DNA of 14,110 bases from Deinococcus marmoris (GTDB lineage Bacteria > Deinococcota > Deinococci > Deinococcales > Deinococcaceae): assembly GCF_001949125.1 (NCBI RefSeq), contig NZ_MSTI01000052.1:1-14110 (forward strand), read 5' to 3'. A program made the translations under genes and the position numbers. Of the stretch, positions 5,822-12,921 are shown in pieces (the stretch's first letter is position 1; every line of letters begins with the position of its first letter). The notes under the pieces are model-generated. The model was not told the origin of the DNA. It saw only the letters and a list, made by a program, of their open reading frames with translations, and did not search any database.

Positions 5822-6352
5822 ATGACCGAACCCACCCAGACCCACCTGACACCGATGCCCGGCGCTGAAGGCTTTAACCACAGCGTCGGAACTGCCCCCG
5901 CCTACTGGTGGATGGACATCCTGTGGATCGTGCTGGCCGACGCCAACGACACGGGGGGCCGCTTCTCCCTGATGGAAGAACTGCTTCCCAAAGGCTCCGG
6001 GCCAGGGCCGCACACGCACACCTGGTCTGACGAGACGTATTACATGCTCGACGGCGAAGTCACCTTTCTGGTGGGCGACGAGATCATCGTGGCCCGCAAG
6101 GGGGACTATCTGACAGTGCCGCGCGACACCCGCCACGCCTTCCGGGTGGACAGCGAGACCGCCCGCTTCCTGAACGGTTACACGCCTGCCAGTCTGGAAG
6201 CTGCTGTCACTGAGCTGGCAATGCCTGCCCCTGAGCGTGTTCTCCCACTCAAGGGCCTCGCCCCGATGCCGCAAATGACCCCGGAACAACTGCGGCGCTA
6301 CGGAATGGCCGTGGTGCCTGGCCCCAATCCACTGCGCCCTGACAGCCACTGA
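5822..6352 (+). CDS. Cupin-domain protein, quercetin-dioxygenase-like
   Basis: A 176-residue single-domain cupin. Motif 1 is intact: PHTHTWSDETYYMLDGE gives His64, His66 and Glu71 as metal ligands and Gly78 at the right spacing. Motif 2 is KGDYLTVPRDTRHAFRV, with His105 as the fourth ligand. The layout suits a small mononuclear metal enzyme of the quercetinase or pirin type, acting in the cytosol on a phenolic or enediol substrate, but small cupins have many roles and the substrate is unknown. GAGGAGG precedes the ATG closely. It lies between two NmrA-type reductases on the same strand (gaps of 89 and 81 bases), so all three may serve one substrate. Confidence 0.85.
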   Translation: MTEPTQTHLTPMPGAEGFNHSVGTAPAYWWMDILWIVLADANDTGGRFSLMEELLPKGSGPGPHTHTWSDETYYMLDGEVTFLVGDEIIVARKGDYLTVPRDTRHAFRVDSETARFLNGYTPASLEAAVTELAMPAPERVLPLKGLAPMPQMTPEQLRRYGMAVVPGPNPLRPDSH

Positions 6353-6365
6353 ATTCAGCACCGAC

Positions 6366-6394
6366 GTAGAGTGGAGACTCGGTTTCCTCTCTAC
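6366..6394. other. Hairpin between cupin and second NmrA gene
   Basis: GTAGAGTGGA (6366-6375) pairs with TCCTCTCTAC (6385-6394) with one mismatch and a nine-base loop. No T-run follows, so a terminator is doubtful. It might stabilise or process the message between the two genes. Confidence 0.3.
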
Positions 6395-6433
6395 CTCAGT
6401 TTCAATACGCACCCTCAATCAAGGAAGTGAAGT

Positions 6434-7333
6434 ATGACCTCCACCATCATTCTCGCCGGAGCGGCGGGCGATCTCGGCACCCGCATTGCCAGAGCCTTGG
6501 TGGCGCGCGGCGCGTCCGTGCGGGCGCTGATTCGCCCGAATACCTCGGCGGCAGACCGCACCCACCTGACCGCACTGGGCCTGACGTTGGCCGAGGCCGA
6601 TCCGGCGAACGTGGACGCGCTGGCCGCCGCCATGCAGGGTGCCTCGTGCGTCATCTCCGCCCTCAACGGCCTGTACGACGTGATCGTGGAGCGCCAGAGC
6701 GTGCTGCTCGACGCCGCCGTCAGGGCGGGCGTGCCGCGCTTTATTCCCTCGGACTACTCCGAGGATTTCACCAAAACCACGCGGGGCGACAACCGCAACC
6801 TGGACCTGCGACGCGAGTTCATGGGCCGGGCGGACCGCGCCTCTATCGGGGTGACCACCATTCTCAATGGGGCGTTCATGGACATGCTGGGCAATGAAAT
6901 GCCCATCATTCAGCCCAGGATCCACCGGGTGCTGTACTGGGTCAGTGCCGATCAGCCGATGGACTTCACCACCAAAGATGACGTGGCCGCTTATGTGGCC
7001 GCCGCTGCTCTGGACGACACCACGCCGCGCATCCTGCGGATCGCGGGCGACACCCTGAGCGCGCGCGAGCTGGCCGGGGTCATGAGCGAGGTCACGGGAG
7101 AGCCGTACCAGACGTTGCACGCGGGCAACCTGGGTGTGCTAGGCGTGATGATCGGGGTGGCGAAGCGGGTTGCGCCGCAGCCGGGCGATCCTTTCCCGGC
7201 GTGGCAGGGCATGCAGTACATGCGCGACATGTTCAGCGGCAAGGGCAAGTTGACGGCGCTGAACAATGACCGCTACCCGGACCTGACCTGGACCTCAGTA
7301 CGCGAGCAGTTGACACAGCACCGCCCGGATTAA
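6434..7333 (+). CDS. Second NmrA-type NAD(P)H-binding oxidoreductase
   Basis: A 299-residue atypical SDR with the fingerprint GAAGDLG (residues 9-15), an arginine-containing second strand (SVRALIRPN) that would favour NADPH, RFIPSDYSEDF, TILNGAFMDML and a C-terminal NNDRYPDLTWTSV. It is a diverged paralogue of the protein at 4827-5732: same length, same motif order, clearly different sequence. GGAAGTGAAGT before the ATG gives an acceptable ribosome site. The two paralogues flank the cupin, suggesting duplication and specialisation for different substrates or two steps of one conversion. Reductase activity is inferred from the family. Confidence 0.85.
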   Translation: MTSTIILAGAAGDLGTRIARALVARGASVRALIRPNTSAADRTHLTALGLTLAEADPANVDALAAAMQGASCVISALNGLYDVIVERQSVLLDAAVRAGVPRFIPSDYSEDFTKTTRGDNRNLDLRREFMGRADRASIGVTTILNGAFMDMLGNEMPIIQPRIHRVLYWVSADQPMDFTTKDDVAAYVAAAALDDTTPRILRIAGDTLSARELAGVMSEVTGEPYQTLHAGNLGVLGVMIGVAKRVAPQPGDPFPAWQGMQYMRDMFSGKGKLTALNNDRYPDLTWTSVREQLTQHRPD

Positions 7334-7382
7334 GAGAAGACGAGGCTGCACATAGCGGGCATTCAAGCAACTGAGGAGACCC

Positions 7383-7841
7383 ATGACCGATTCCGACGTT
7401 CCCGCCCACTGGGGCCGCGCTTACACGGCTCCCGACATCACCGTGTATTTCGATCTGCACCGCTGCATTCACTTCGCGGCCTGTATTCGTGGTCTGCCCC
7501 AGGTGTTTGATCCCAAGGTCCATCCCTGGGTCCAGGCCGACGCCGCGCCTGCGGGGGCGGTGGCGGAGGTGGTGCGGCGCTGCCCCACCGGCGCGCTTCA
7601 TTACACGTTGACCGCTGGCCCGGAAGAAGCGCCAGCCGCCCACACCACCGTCGCCGCCGTTCAGGATGGACCGCTGTTCGTGCAGGGAGACCTGAGCCTG
7701 ACCACGGCTTCTGGCACCATCAATGAGACCCGCGCCGCCCTGTGCCGCTGTGGAGGCACGCAGAACCCTCCTTACTGCGACGGCAGCCACCGTCAGATTG
7801 GCTTCCAGGCCGAGGGGATCAAGCCGCAAGATCAGGAGTGA
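7383..7841 (+). CDS. Two-cluster iron-sulfur protein: mono-cluster ferredoxin domain fused to CDGSH domain
   Basis: A 152-residue protein with two iron-sulfur modules. The first (residues 20-75) is a divergent 4Fe-4S mono-cluster domain (Fer4_19 type) with Cys28, Cys34 and Cys67 in HRCIHFAACIRGLPQVF and RRCPTGALHY. The second (residues 115-141) is a CDGSH domain: CRCGGTQNPPYCDGSH fits C-x-C-x2-T-x3-P-x-C-D-G-S-H exactly, giving Cys121, Cys123, Cys132 and His136 as 2Fe-2S ligands. This fusion is known in bacteria and is thought to carry electrons or sense redox state. TGAGGAG precedes the ATG. It lies 49 bases after the second reductase, so it may be the electron carrier of the gene set; no partner is proven. 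Confidence 0.9.
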   Translation: MTDSDVPAHWGRAYTAPDITVYFDLHRCIHFAACIRGLPQVFDPKVHPWVQADAAPAGAVAEVVRRCPTGALHYTLTAGPEEAPAAHTTVAAVQDGPLFVQGDLSLTTASGTINETRAALCRCGGTQNPPYCDGSHRQIGFQAEGIKPQDQE

Positions 7842-7968
7842 ATCAAGCCTCCACACAGAGGCGATACAGCCGGTTTAGCACAGGTTCAACAGAGCAACCC
7901 CAATACCGTGCGGGCTATTTAAAGGTGTCTGCGGTCTTTCAATGTTCACTCAACCCAGGAGAGCCACG

Positions 7969-8703
7969 ATGGATGATTTCAAAGGAAAGGTGGCGCTGGT
8001 CACCGGGGCCAACAAGGGCCTGGGCAAACAACTCGTCCGCAGGCTACTGGACCACGGCTGGACGGTGTATCTGGGCAGCCGTGATTTGGCGCGGGGCAAG
8101 GCTGCTGTAGACGAGCTTCAGGGGCCAGGCCGCGATGTCCGGCTGCTGGTGCTTGACGTGACCGACGGGGAGAGTGTCACGCAGGCAGTCAGTCATATTG
8201 AGCAAGGCAGCGGCCTCCTCGATCTGCTGGTCAACAATGCAGGAATTAGTGTGGGCGGACATCACCCATCTCAGACCGATATAGAAGACGTGCGGGCTGT
8301 GTTTGAGACCAACTTCTTCGGCCCCTTCCGGCTGAGCCAGGCCATGCTGCCCCTGTTGCGGAAATCAGAGACCCCCAGCATCATCAACGTCTCCTCAGAC
8401 CTCGGCTCAATGGGCCTGATCGGCTACCCAGACGGCGCACACGCCCGAACCCAACTCTTTGCGTACCAATCGTCCAAGGTGGCCCAGAACGGCCTTACTG
8501 TGTTGCTCGCCAAAGATCTGTACGCGGAGGGTATCCGTGTCAACGCGGTCAATCCGGGCTTCACCGCCACCGACATCACGGGTTTCCGGGGAGACCGGAC
8601 GGTGGAAGTTGCGGTTGAAGAATCACTCCTCAAGTACGCGCTCCAGGGCAAAGATGGCCCCACAGGCGGCTTCTTCACCGGGCGTGGCAGCCTGCCCTGG
8701 TAA
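7969..8703 (+). CDS. Short-chain dehydrogenase/reductase (classical SDR)
   Basis: A 244-residue NAD(P)-dependent oxidoreductase. It has the TGANKGLG cofactor motif (residues 12-19), NNAG (89-92), the catalytic serine near 142-143 (NVSSDLGS), Tyr166 and Lys170 in YQSSK, and NPGFTATD after the active site. A basic residue after the first Gly (NKG) and GSRD at strand 2 favour NADPH, as in carbonyl reductases. I chose the ATG at 7969 because AGGAGAG stands six bases before it; an ATG at 7942 lacks such a site. It follows the ferredoxin-CDGSH gene after 127 bases, so it may be the last gene of the run or have its own promoter. The stop codon lies in a 21-bp tandem repeat. Confidence 0.9.
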   Translation: MDDFKGKVALVTGANKGLGKQLVRRLLDHGWTVYLGSRDLARGKAAVDELQGPGRDVRLLVLDVTDGESVTQAVSHIEQGSGLLDLLVNNAGISVGGHHPSQTDIEDVRAVFETNFFGPFRLSQAMLPLLRKSETPSIINVSSDLGSMGLIGYPDGAHARTQLFAYQSSKVAQNGLTVLLAKDLYAEGIRVNAVNPGFTATDITGFRGDRTVEVAVEESLLKYALQGKDGPTGGFFTGRGSLPW

Positions 8704-8743
8704 GCATTGCGGCCTGCCTGGTAAGCATTGCGGCCTGCCTGGT
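8696..8743. repeat. 21-bp tandem repeat over the SDR stop codon
   Basis: Two identical 21-bp units (8696-8716 and 8717-8737) beginning CCTGGTAAGCATTGC, plus six bases of a third. Each unit carries a TAA in the SDR frame, so the protein length is unchanged by the duplication. It lies in the short gap between the convergent SDR and TMEM175 genes and looks like replication slippage. Confidence 0.8.
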
Positions 8744-8766
8744 CAACGTCACGAATGCCTCTCGTC

Positions 8767-9456
8767 TCAACGCTGCGCTCGCCTGCCTGCGTCGGGAAGC
8801 GACCACCACAGCCAGACGCATGCCACCAGCAACAACGCGCCTATCGGCGTTACGAATGCCAGGATCACTGCCCCGCCGCACAGGGCCAGGCCCACACCCG
8901 CACCCAAGGACGCAAGGCGCAGGTTGGGACTCGCCTCGGTGAAGTGGCGCTGACTGACTTGATAAAGCCGCAGGTACATCAGGCTGGTCAGCGCATTGAC
9001 GCCCGCATAGATCGCCACCGCCACCGGAGCGCCTGGATGCGTCAGATGTTCGGCGACCAGAGCGGTGGTAAACGGTAACAGCACGATGCTCAGCAAAAAT
9101 AGCCCGTTGGTCCAGACCAGTGCGGGCCGGATGTCCTGAACCTGCTGAAGCATCATGTGGTGTCCGATCCAGGCGGCGTAAATCGTGCCGAAACTCAGCA
9201 GCAGGGCGAAGTAGGAGGGCCAGCCTTCCAGCAGGGCCTGCCACAACCGCAGGGGCGTTGAGGCGGTTTCCACTGGGGGAACGCGGAGTTCAAGCGCCAG
9301 CAGGGTAATGGCGATGGCGAACACACCGTCACTAAAAGCCTCCAGTCGGCCCGGATGTTTGAAGAAAGACGGAGGTGATGTCTCCAGTTTGCTCTGGACC
9401 TTTTCGCCGTCGGCCCCAGAGGAGAGCTGGTGGGAACGCTGCTGTGGTCTATTCAC
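8767..9456 (-). CDS. TMEM175-family (DUF1211) potassium channel
   Basis: A 229-residue membrane protein. Residues 37-60 (RLEAFSDGVFAIAITLLALELRVP) carry the RxxxFSD motif and the hydrophobic first helix that lines the selectivity filter in TMEM175 channels. About five more hydrophobic helices follow (WPSYFALLLSFGTIYAAWIGHH, LFLLSIVLLPFTTALVA, VAVAIYAGVNALTSLMYL, ASLGAGVGLALCGGAVILAFV, GALLLVACVWLWWSL). Bacterial members have one six-helix repeat and form tetramers that leak K+. I chose the GTG at 9456 because GGAGG stands five bases before it; a GTG at 9531 would add a 25-residue tail with no good ribosome site. It stands alone, convergent with the SDR gene, and has no evident link to the redox genes. 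Confidence 0.85.
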   Translation of the reverse strand: MNRPQQRSHQLSSGADGEKVQSKLETSPPSFFKHPGRLEAFSDGVFAIAITLLALELRVPPVETASTPLRLWQALLEGWPSYFALLLSFGTIYAAWIGHHMMLQQVQDIRPALVWTNGLFLLSIVLLPFTTALVAEHLTHPGAPVAVAIYAGVNALTSLMYLRLYQVSQRHFTEASPNLRLASLGAGVGLALCGGAVILAFVTPIGALLLVACVWLWWSLPDAGRRAQR

Positions 9457-9824
9457 TCTGGCCTCCAATGCCTCTGGCTCTTCCATCATCCAGTCGGCTC
9501 TCAGCCTCCTACGCCACCCGATGTGCGGCACAGCGTACCCAGCGTTTCAGGATTTGCAAGATACTCGCGGCTTGACACTGCACCCGATGGGTTTGCGCGC
9601 AGTTGCCGCAGCTTACTGGGCTGTCCAACGTCTTGCGCTGCGGCCTATGCGTCCACCGTACTGGAGCTGCTCAATTCCTCAGTGCCGGTTAAGGCAACAC
9701 AACCGAGTCGGCCAGTTTTGCATCACTCTTGATGGCTGGGCTGTTGGAAGCATTGCCGAGACGTTGATGAATCGGCTGGGCCATCACCGCTGGGGAGCGT
9801 AGGGCGGCACCTGGGGCCGCGCCG
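9457..9824. other. Gene-free stretch before the alpha/beta hydrolase gene end
   Basis: No family can be recognised on either strand. A 31-codon minus-strand frame (9689-9784) and frames antisense to TMEM175 have no good ribosome site. The region should contain the TMEM175 promoter near its left side, but I see no convincing -35/-10 pair. Confidence 0.4.
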
Positions 9825-10637
9825 TCATGACAACGGTGCTGGACGCGCGTCCGCAAAATCCCACAGCAGGGGAAGCAATCGCTCCGGGGATTCGATCTGC
9901 GGCAGATGCCCAGTACGTTCCATCAGGACGAACTGCGCGCCGGGAATGGCCTCGGCATACGCCTGTCCATTCTGTGGGGCGGTGATGCGGTCGGCGTCAC
10001 CCCACACGACGAGCGTGGGCAGCGTGATGGCGGGCAGCCGGGCGAGCAAATCGAGGTCCACCATAGACGGCTCACCGCCATACACCGCCAGGGCGGCGCG
10101 GTTGCCCGCCATCATTCGCTGCGCTTCGGGACTCAACTGCGTGGGATCGATGCGGAAGGCGGCGGGCTGAGCGTAACTGTATTCGGCAATTTGTGGGAAG
10201 CTGAGGTTGAAAAAGTCAGCGATGGGGTGTCCGGGCACCTCCACGCCGACCGCGTCGATGAGGACGAGGCTGACCACGCTTTTGGGATGCAGCAGGGCAA
10301 GTTCTGCGGCAATCCATCCACCGATAGAATTGCCGACAACGGTGACACCTGTCAGGTTCAGCGCGCCAAGCAGGGCCGCGTACAACGCCCCAAGCTGGCG
10401 CATGTTGGTGAGCGTGACTGGACGTTTGGTGCCTTGGAAGCCGGGATGCGTCGGCGTGTAGACGCGAGCGGAACGCTCAGCGGCCAGCCGGTCGGCAAAG
10501 CCCGCAACAGACATGAGACCTGCGCCGCCGTGCAGGAGCAAGATCGGGCGGCCCTCGCCGCGAACGCTGACCTGAACGGACACGGGGCCAAGATCGGGGA
10601 CTTCGACGCTTACGGTGGTGTGTTCAGTTTCGGGCAT
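9825..10637 (-). CDS. Alpha/beta-fold hydrolase
   Basis: A 270-residue cytosolic hydrolase. LLLHGGAG (residues 33-40) forms the oxyanion-hole loop, VVGNSIGGW (100-108) is the nucleophile elbow with Ser104, VVWGDADRITAP holds the acid (Asp216) and ERTGHLPQIESP the histidine (His244), so the triad looks complete. The Asn before the serine is common among meta-cleavage-product hydrolases, proline iminopeptidases and related esterases, so an ester or C-C bond substrate is likely but not specified. The ATG at 10635-10637 follows AGGAGA at good spacing; an upstream ATG at 10694 lies in the leader and is unlikely. It faces a MarR regulator across a palindrome that overlaps its -10 box. Confidence 0.88.
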   Translation of the reverse strand: MPETEHTTVSVEVPDLGPVSVQVSVRGEGRPILLLHGGAGLMSVAGFADRLAAERSARVYTPTHPGFQGTKRPVTLTNMRQLGALYAALLGALNLTGVTVVGNSIGGWIAAELALLHPKSVVSLVLIDAVGVEVPGHPIADFFNLSFPQIAEYSYAQPAAFRIDPTQLSPEAQRMMAGNRAALAVYGGEPSMVDLDLLARLPAITLPTLVVWGDADRITAPQNGQAYAEAIPGAQFVLMERTGHLPQIESPERLLPLLWDFADARPAPLS

Positions 10638-10705
10638 GGTGGGTCTCCTTGGGGGTTGAGATGGGGCCAAACAGCAGGCTCTGAAGTCCTGCAATCGCCA
10701 ATATC

Positions 10706-10740
10706 TAAGTAACCTTATATCAGGAAGCTGATCAAAGCAA
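10706..10740 (-). promoter_or_regulatory. Hydrolase promoter with operator-like palindrome
   Basis: On the minus strand TTGCTT (10740-10735) stands 17 bases before TAAGGT (10717-10712). The inverted repeat TAAGTAACCTTA (10706-10717) covers that -10 box, so a bound repressor would block the hydrolase gene. The divergent MarR protein is the obvious candidate. Confidence 0.5.
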
Positions 10741-10747
10741 CCTGCGC

Positions 10748-10753
10748 TAAAGT
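10748..10753 (+). promoter_or_regulatory. -10 box just before the MarR start (leaderless transcript likely)
   Basis: TAAAGT ends six bases before the ATG at 10760 and there is no Shine-Dalgarno sequence. A TANNNT box at this distance is the pattern of leaderless messages, which are common in Deinococcus. No clear -35 is seen. Confidence 0.5.
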
Positions 10754-10759
10754 AGCCGC

Positions 10760-11254
10760 ATGGCTTCTGAAGAGGACGTGACGCACATGATCAAGCGGGT
10801 GCAACACCGCCATCACCGGGCCTTCACTACCGCGCTGGCTGACCTCGGCATCTCGCTGGTGCAGTGGGACACGCTGCGTCACCTCCACCGACACAAAGGC
10901 GCGTCCCTGCACGACCTCGCCCAACTGACCTTTCAGACGGACCAGGCCTTTGGAACACTTGCCGCTCGTATGGTGGAACGCGGGCTGATTCAGCGCGTTT
11001 CGGGACCGGGAAGGGCCGTCCGCCACACCATCACGGCCAAGGGGGAGGCCATCCGGGCCGTAGGCGAACGCCGAGTGCGCGACACGACCCGGCATTCCCT
11101 GTCACGCCTGAGCGGCGATGAACTTGGTCAGCTCGCCGAACTGCTGGCCACCATCCTGGGCACCCCACTCCACCAGGAGGCCGCCCAAGACCGAAAGGTG
11201 GGTGATGAGGTCCATGTGAGTGGGGATGACCCACTCTTGGGACCCTTACGTTGA
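10760..11254 (+). CDS. Second MarR-family transcriptional regulator
   Basis: A 164-residue winged-helix protein. LADLGISLVQWDTLRHL begins the domain, LHDLAQLTFQTDQAFGTLAARMVERGLI is the helix-turn-helix and RVSGPGRAVRHTITAKG is a short wing with the conserved arginines. The helices at either end (MIKRVQHRHHRAF and DELGQLAELLATIL) would form the dimer interface. The last 25 residues after LGTPLHQEA are a low-order tail not typical of the family. The gene is divergent from the alpha/beta hydrolase and probably represses it and itself. It is only distantly like the MarR at 4177-4650, so the two likely answer different ligands. Confidence 0.85.
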   Translation: MASEEDVTHMIKRVQHRHHRAFTTALADLGISLVQWDTLRHLHRHKGASLHDLAQLTFQTDQAFGTLAARMVERGLIQRVSGPGRAVRHTITAKGEAIRAVGERRVRDTTRHSLSRLSGDELGQLAELLATILGTPLHQEAAQDRKVGDEVHVSGDDPLLGPLR

Positions 11255-11296
11255 TTTCCCGTAGCTTGGCAGGCTGCGGAGCCTCCCGGCTGACTG

Positions 11297-11450
11297 ATAT
11301 GGATTCCGCTTAATTACCGTATAGAGGCCACCAGTGGAACAGGGTGTGTTGGGTGAGGAGATCGGGTTGTCGGCGGCACTGTGGCGAAAAATGATGGCTG
11401 AATAGAATTTAGCGATGCTCCAGTCTGCGCTTTTTATTCGGAGTCCGTAT
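11297..11450 (-). mobile_element. Internally deleted IS630 derivative with both ends
   Basis: It is bounded by ATATGGATTCCG (11297-11308) and CGGAGTCCGTAT (11439-11450), inverted to each other and TA-flanked. Read on the minus strand, the part next to 11309 encodes QPDLLTQHTLFHWWPLYGN and a stop, matching QPDLITQHTLFHWWPLCTN at the end of the transposase at 1-447. The match is lost beyond about 11380, so nearly the whole transposase is gone. At 154 bp with intact-looking ends it is a second kind of short non-autonomous element from the same IS family. Confidence 0.65.
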
Positions 11451-11451
11451 G

Positions 11452-11586
11452 ATACGGATTCCGTTTATTTCATGTAGGAATCGGGACAGCGCCAATTCCT
11501 ACACTCCACGTCCGGCACCCGTTTCTCTCCTTCTCACTCCGCTCAGATTACGGGTGTTTTCAACACTCTCTAATCGGAGTCCGTAT
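11452..11586 (+). repeat. Short non-coding repeat (MITE-like), copy 3, 135 bp
   Basis: This full-length copy runs from ATACGGATTCCG to CGGAGTCCGTAT, the same length as copy 2 with scattered substitutions. It is separated from the end of the IS630 derivative by one G, repeating the TATGATA junction seen at 458-464. The interior stem is kept, here as GGAATCGG with CCAATTCC. Confidence 0.72.
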
Positions 11587-11734
11587 GAGATCAAGAAGAT
11601 GTGACGCGACGATCAGAGGAATTTGTCCGTCAAGTCGCTCTCTGACAGATATGGGCTTCACGGGTGAATGGGCCTGGTTCATTGAGGCGTTCACCAAACG
11701 AGATTAAGCCTCGCAGACCGCATTCAGCGAGTGG
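11587..11734. other. Intergenic stretch with no recognised gene
   Basis: Only a 19-codon frame (11651-11707, ending WFIEAFTKRD) is seen on the + strand; it could be a scrap of a broken gene. No terminator for the gene at 11735-12739 is evident. Confidence 0.3.
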
Positions 11735-12739
11735 TCAGAGCATGCCGCCAGCGTTCTCAACAGAATCAAGCTGGGCCACGAACGCTTCGAGGCGCGGAAC
11801 AGCCACCCCAAGGCGCTGTGCCTCGGCCAGCACGTCCAAGGCGATGGGCCGGACTTCCCGCTCCAGATCGCCCTCGCCCACCAGGGCCGTCTCAATGACG
11901 GCCTGCGCGGGTGCGATCAGGCGGGGGGCCAGGTTGAGAATCCGGGCCGCAACTGGAAGCGGCAGGCTGAACACGCCGACGTCCGCGAGATGCTGCTTCA
12001 CATCCACGCCGCGCGCCGCCAGAAGCGGCACCAGTTCCCGGACGTTGAGGACCCCCTCACGCAAATGCGCGTCCGACGCCATCAACTTTGCAAATGACCC
12101 CGCCCTGTAAGCCTGAGGCAACAGCGCGGCATTGATCAGGAAGTGAAACCACAGCCATCCCTGAAAGTCGTACTGGCGCTGAATGCCGAACCCGCTGCTG
12201 CGGAACAGCTCGCGCACCGCCTGCTCACGGCGAGTCGGGGCATGTTCAGAACTTGCTTTGGCCCTGGGGCCGAATTGACCAATCATGACGTTTTTCAGCA
12301 ACCCCCCAGCCAGGACACCATCCGGCCTGAAGCCGCCCCCCGCCCGGGGAAAGCCCCACACCAGTTGTTTGGCAGGCAGGGCGGACACTGCTGCCTGCGG
12401 GTCCGTCCACAGGTTATTGAACAGCAGCACCGTCGCGTCCCCGACACGCCCGTTGAGAAAGGCCATGACCTCGGCGAATCGGTAATGTTGAACGCTCACG
12501 ACAATCAGGTCATAGGTGTGGTTCAGGGGAAGGTCTTGCACAAACCGGGGTGTCATGGTGTCGTGTACCCTGACACCATGCATCCTGGTCCGGGCGTCGA
12601 GAATATCGAGGGTCACGCTTGAGCCGTAGAGCGAGGCTCGGCCCGGCCTGACGTAATACTCCACGGTGTGTCCCGCTTTCGTGAGCGCCCAGCCGTATAG
12701 GATACTTATGACCCCACGCCCGATCATCAGAATCTTCAT
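11735..12739 (-). CDS. Ketopantoate reductase (ApbA/PanE)-family oxidoreductase
   Basis: A 334-residue NAD(P)-dependent protein. The N-terminus MKILMIGRGVISILYGWALTKAGHTVEYYVRPGR is the ApbA/PanE Rossmann domain, with GRGVIS where true PanE has GAGAIG. DLIVVSVQHY and VLLFNNLW match the later strands of the fold. The C-terminal half (FQGWLWFHFLINAALLPQAYRAG and following) is helical as in 6-phosphogluconate-dehydrogenase-like domains. It is probably a paralogue acting on another 2-oxo or carbonyl compound, not the pantothenate enzyme, because it sits with a TetR regulator. AAAGGAG five bases before the ATG at 12737-12739 fixes the start; the longer open frame upstream crosses the promoter and is not real. 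Confidence 0.82.
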   Translation of the reverse strand: MKILMIGRGVISILYGWALTKAGHTVEYYVRPGRASLYGSSVTLDILDARTRMHGVRVHDTMTPRFVQDLPLNHTYDLIVVSVQHYRFAEVMAFLNGRVGDATVLLFNNLWTDPQAAVSALPAKQLVWGFPRAGGGFRPDGVLAGGLLKNVMIGQFGPRAKASSEHAPTRREQAVRELFRSSGFGIQRQYDFQGWLWFHFLINAALLPQAYRAGSFAKLMASDAHLREGVLNVRELVPLLAARGVDVKQHLADVGVFSLPLPVAARILNLAPRLIAPAQAVIETALVGEGDLEREVRPIALDVLAEAQRLGVAVPRLEAFVAQLDSVENAGGML

Positions 12740-12863
12740 GGTGCTCCTTTGGGCGTGCGGCAGAAAAGGGCCTGTGGAGCGCGCCATCTGCCCACAGCGC
12801 CGCTGCTGCCCACATCCAACAGCCTCCCCATCTCGTGGTATAAGCGGAGAATGACTCCAGATC

Positions 12864-12892
12864 AATATACGGAGACTCCCTCCGTTTGTCAA
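12864..12892 (-). promoter_or_regulatory. Strong promoter of the PanE-like gene with TetR-type operator
   Basis: On the minus strand TTGACA (12892-12887) stands exactly 17 bases before TATATT (12869-12864), close to the sigma-70 consensus. The inverted repeat ACGGAGACTCCCTCCGT (12869-12885) fills the spacer. A bound repressor would exclude polymerase. The leader to the ATG at 12739 would be about 118 bases. The divergent TetR gene starts 30 bases to the right and could be controlled from the same site. Confidence 0.75.
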
Positions 12893-12921
12893 TCTGAACC
12901 ATCTCTTCAACGGATGGGGAT

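Noticed and set aside
5744..6418. 224-codon frame antisense to the cupin gene
   Set aside because: The cupin frame has both cupin motifs and a strong ribosome site; the antisense product is low in recognisable features.
6419..7120. 233-codon frame antisense to the second NmrA gene
   Set aside because: Codon-bias shadow; the + strand frame carries the full set of NmrA motifs.
9308..9802. 164-codon frame antisense to TMEM175
   Set aside because: The first half is antisense to a gene with clear TMEM175 motifs, there is no ribosome site, and the translation resembles no family.
10638..10694. 19-codon N-terminal extension of the alpha/beta hydrolase
   Set aside because: Its codons lie in the leader and it has no ribosome site, whereas AGGAGA precedes the ATG at 10637.
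9906..10712. 268-codon frame antisense to the alpha/beta hydrolase
   Set aside because: A shadow of high-GC coding sequence; the hydrolase on the other strand has a complete catalytic triad.
4701..10727. Shared ATATCAGGAAG near both MarR promoters (4701-4711 and 10717-10727)
   Set aside because: A shared 11-mer is expected many times by chance in a 14-kb window and it is not part of either palindrome.
462..11586. CRISPR-like array from the repeated sequences
   Set aside because: The repeats are kilobases apart, 135 bp long and have inverted TA-flanked ends; there are no regular spacers and no cas genes.
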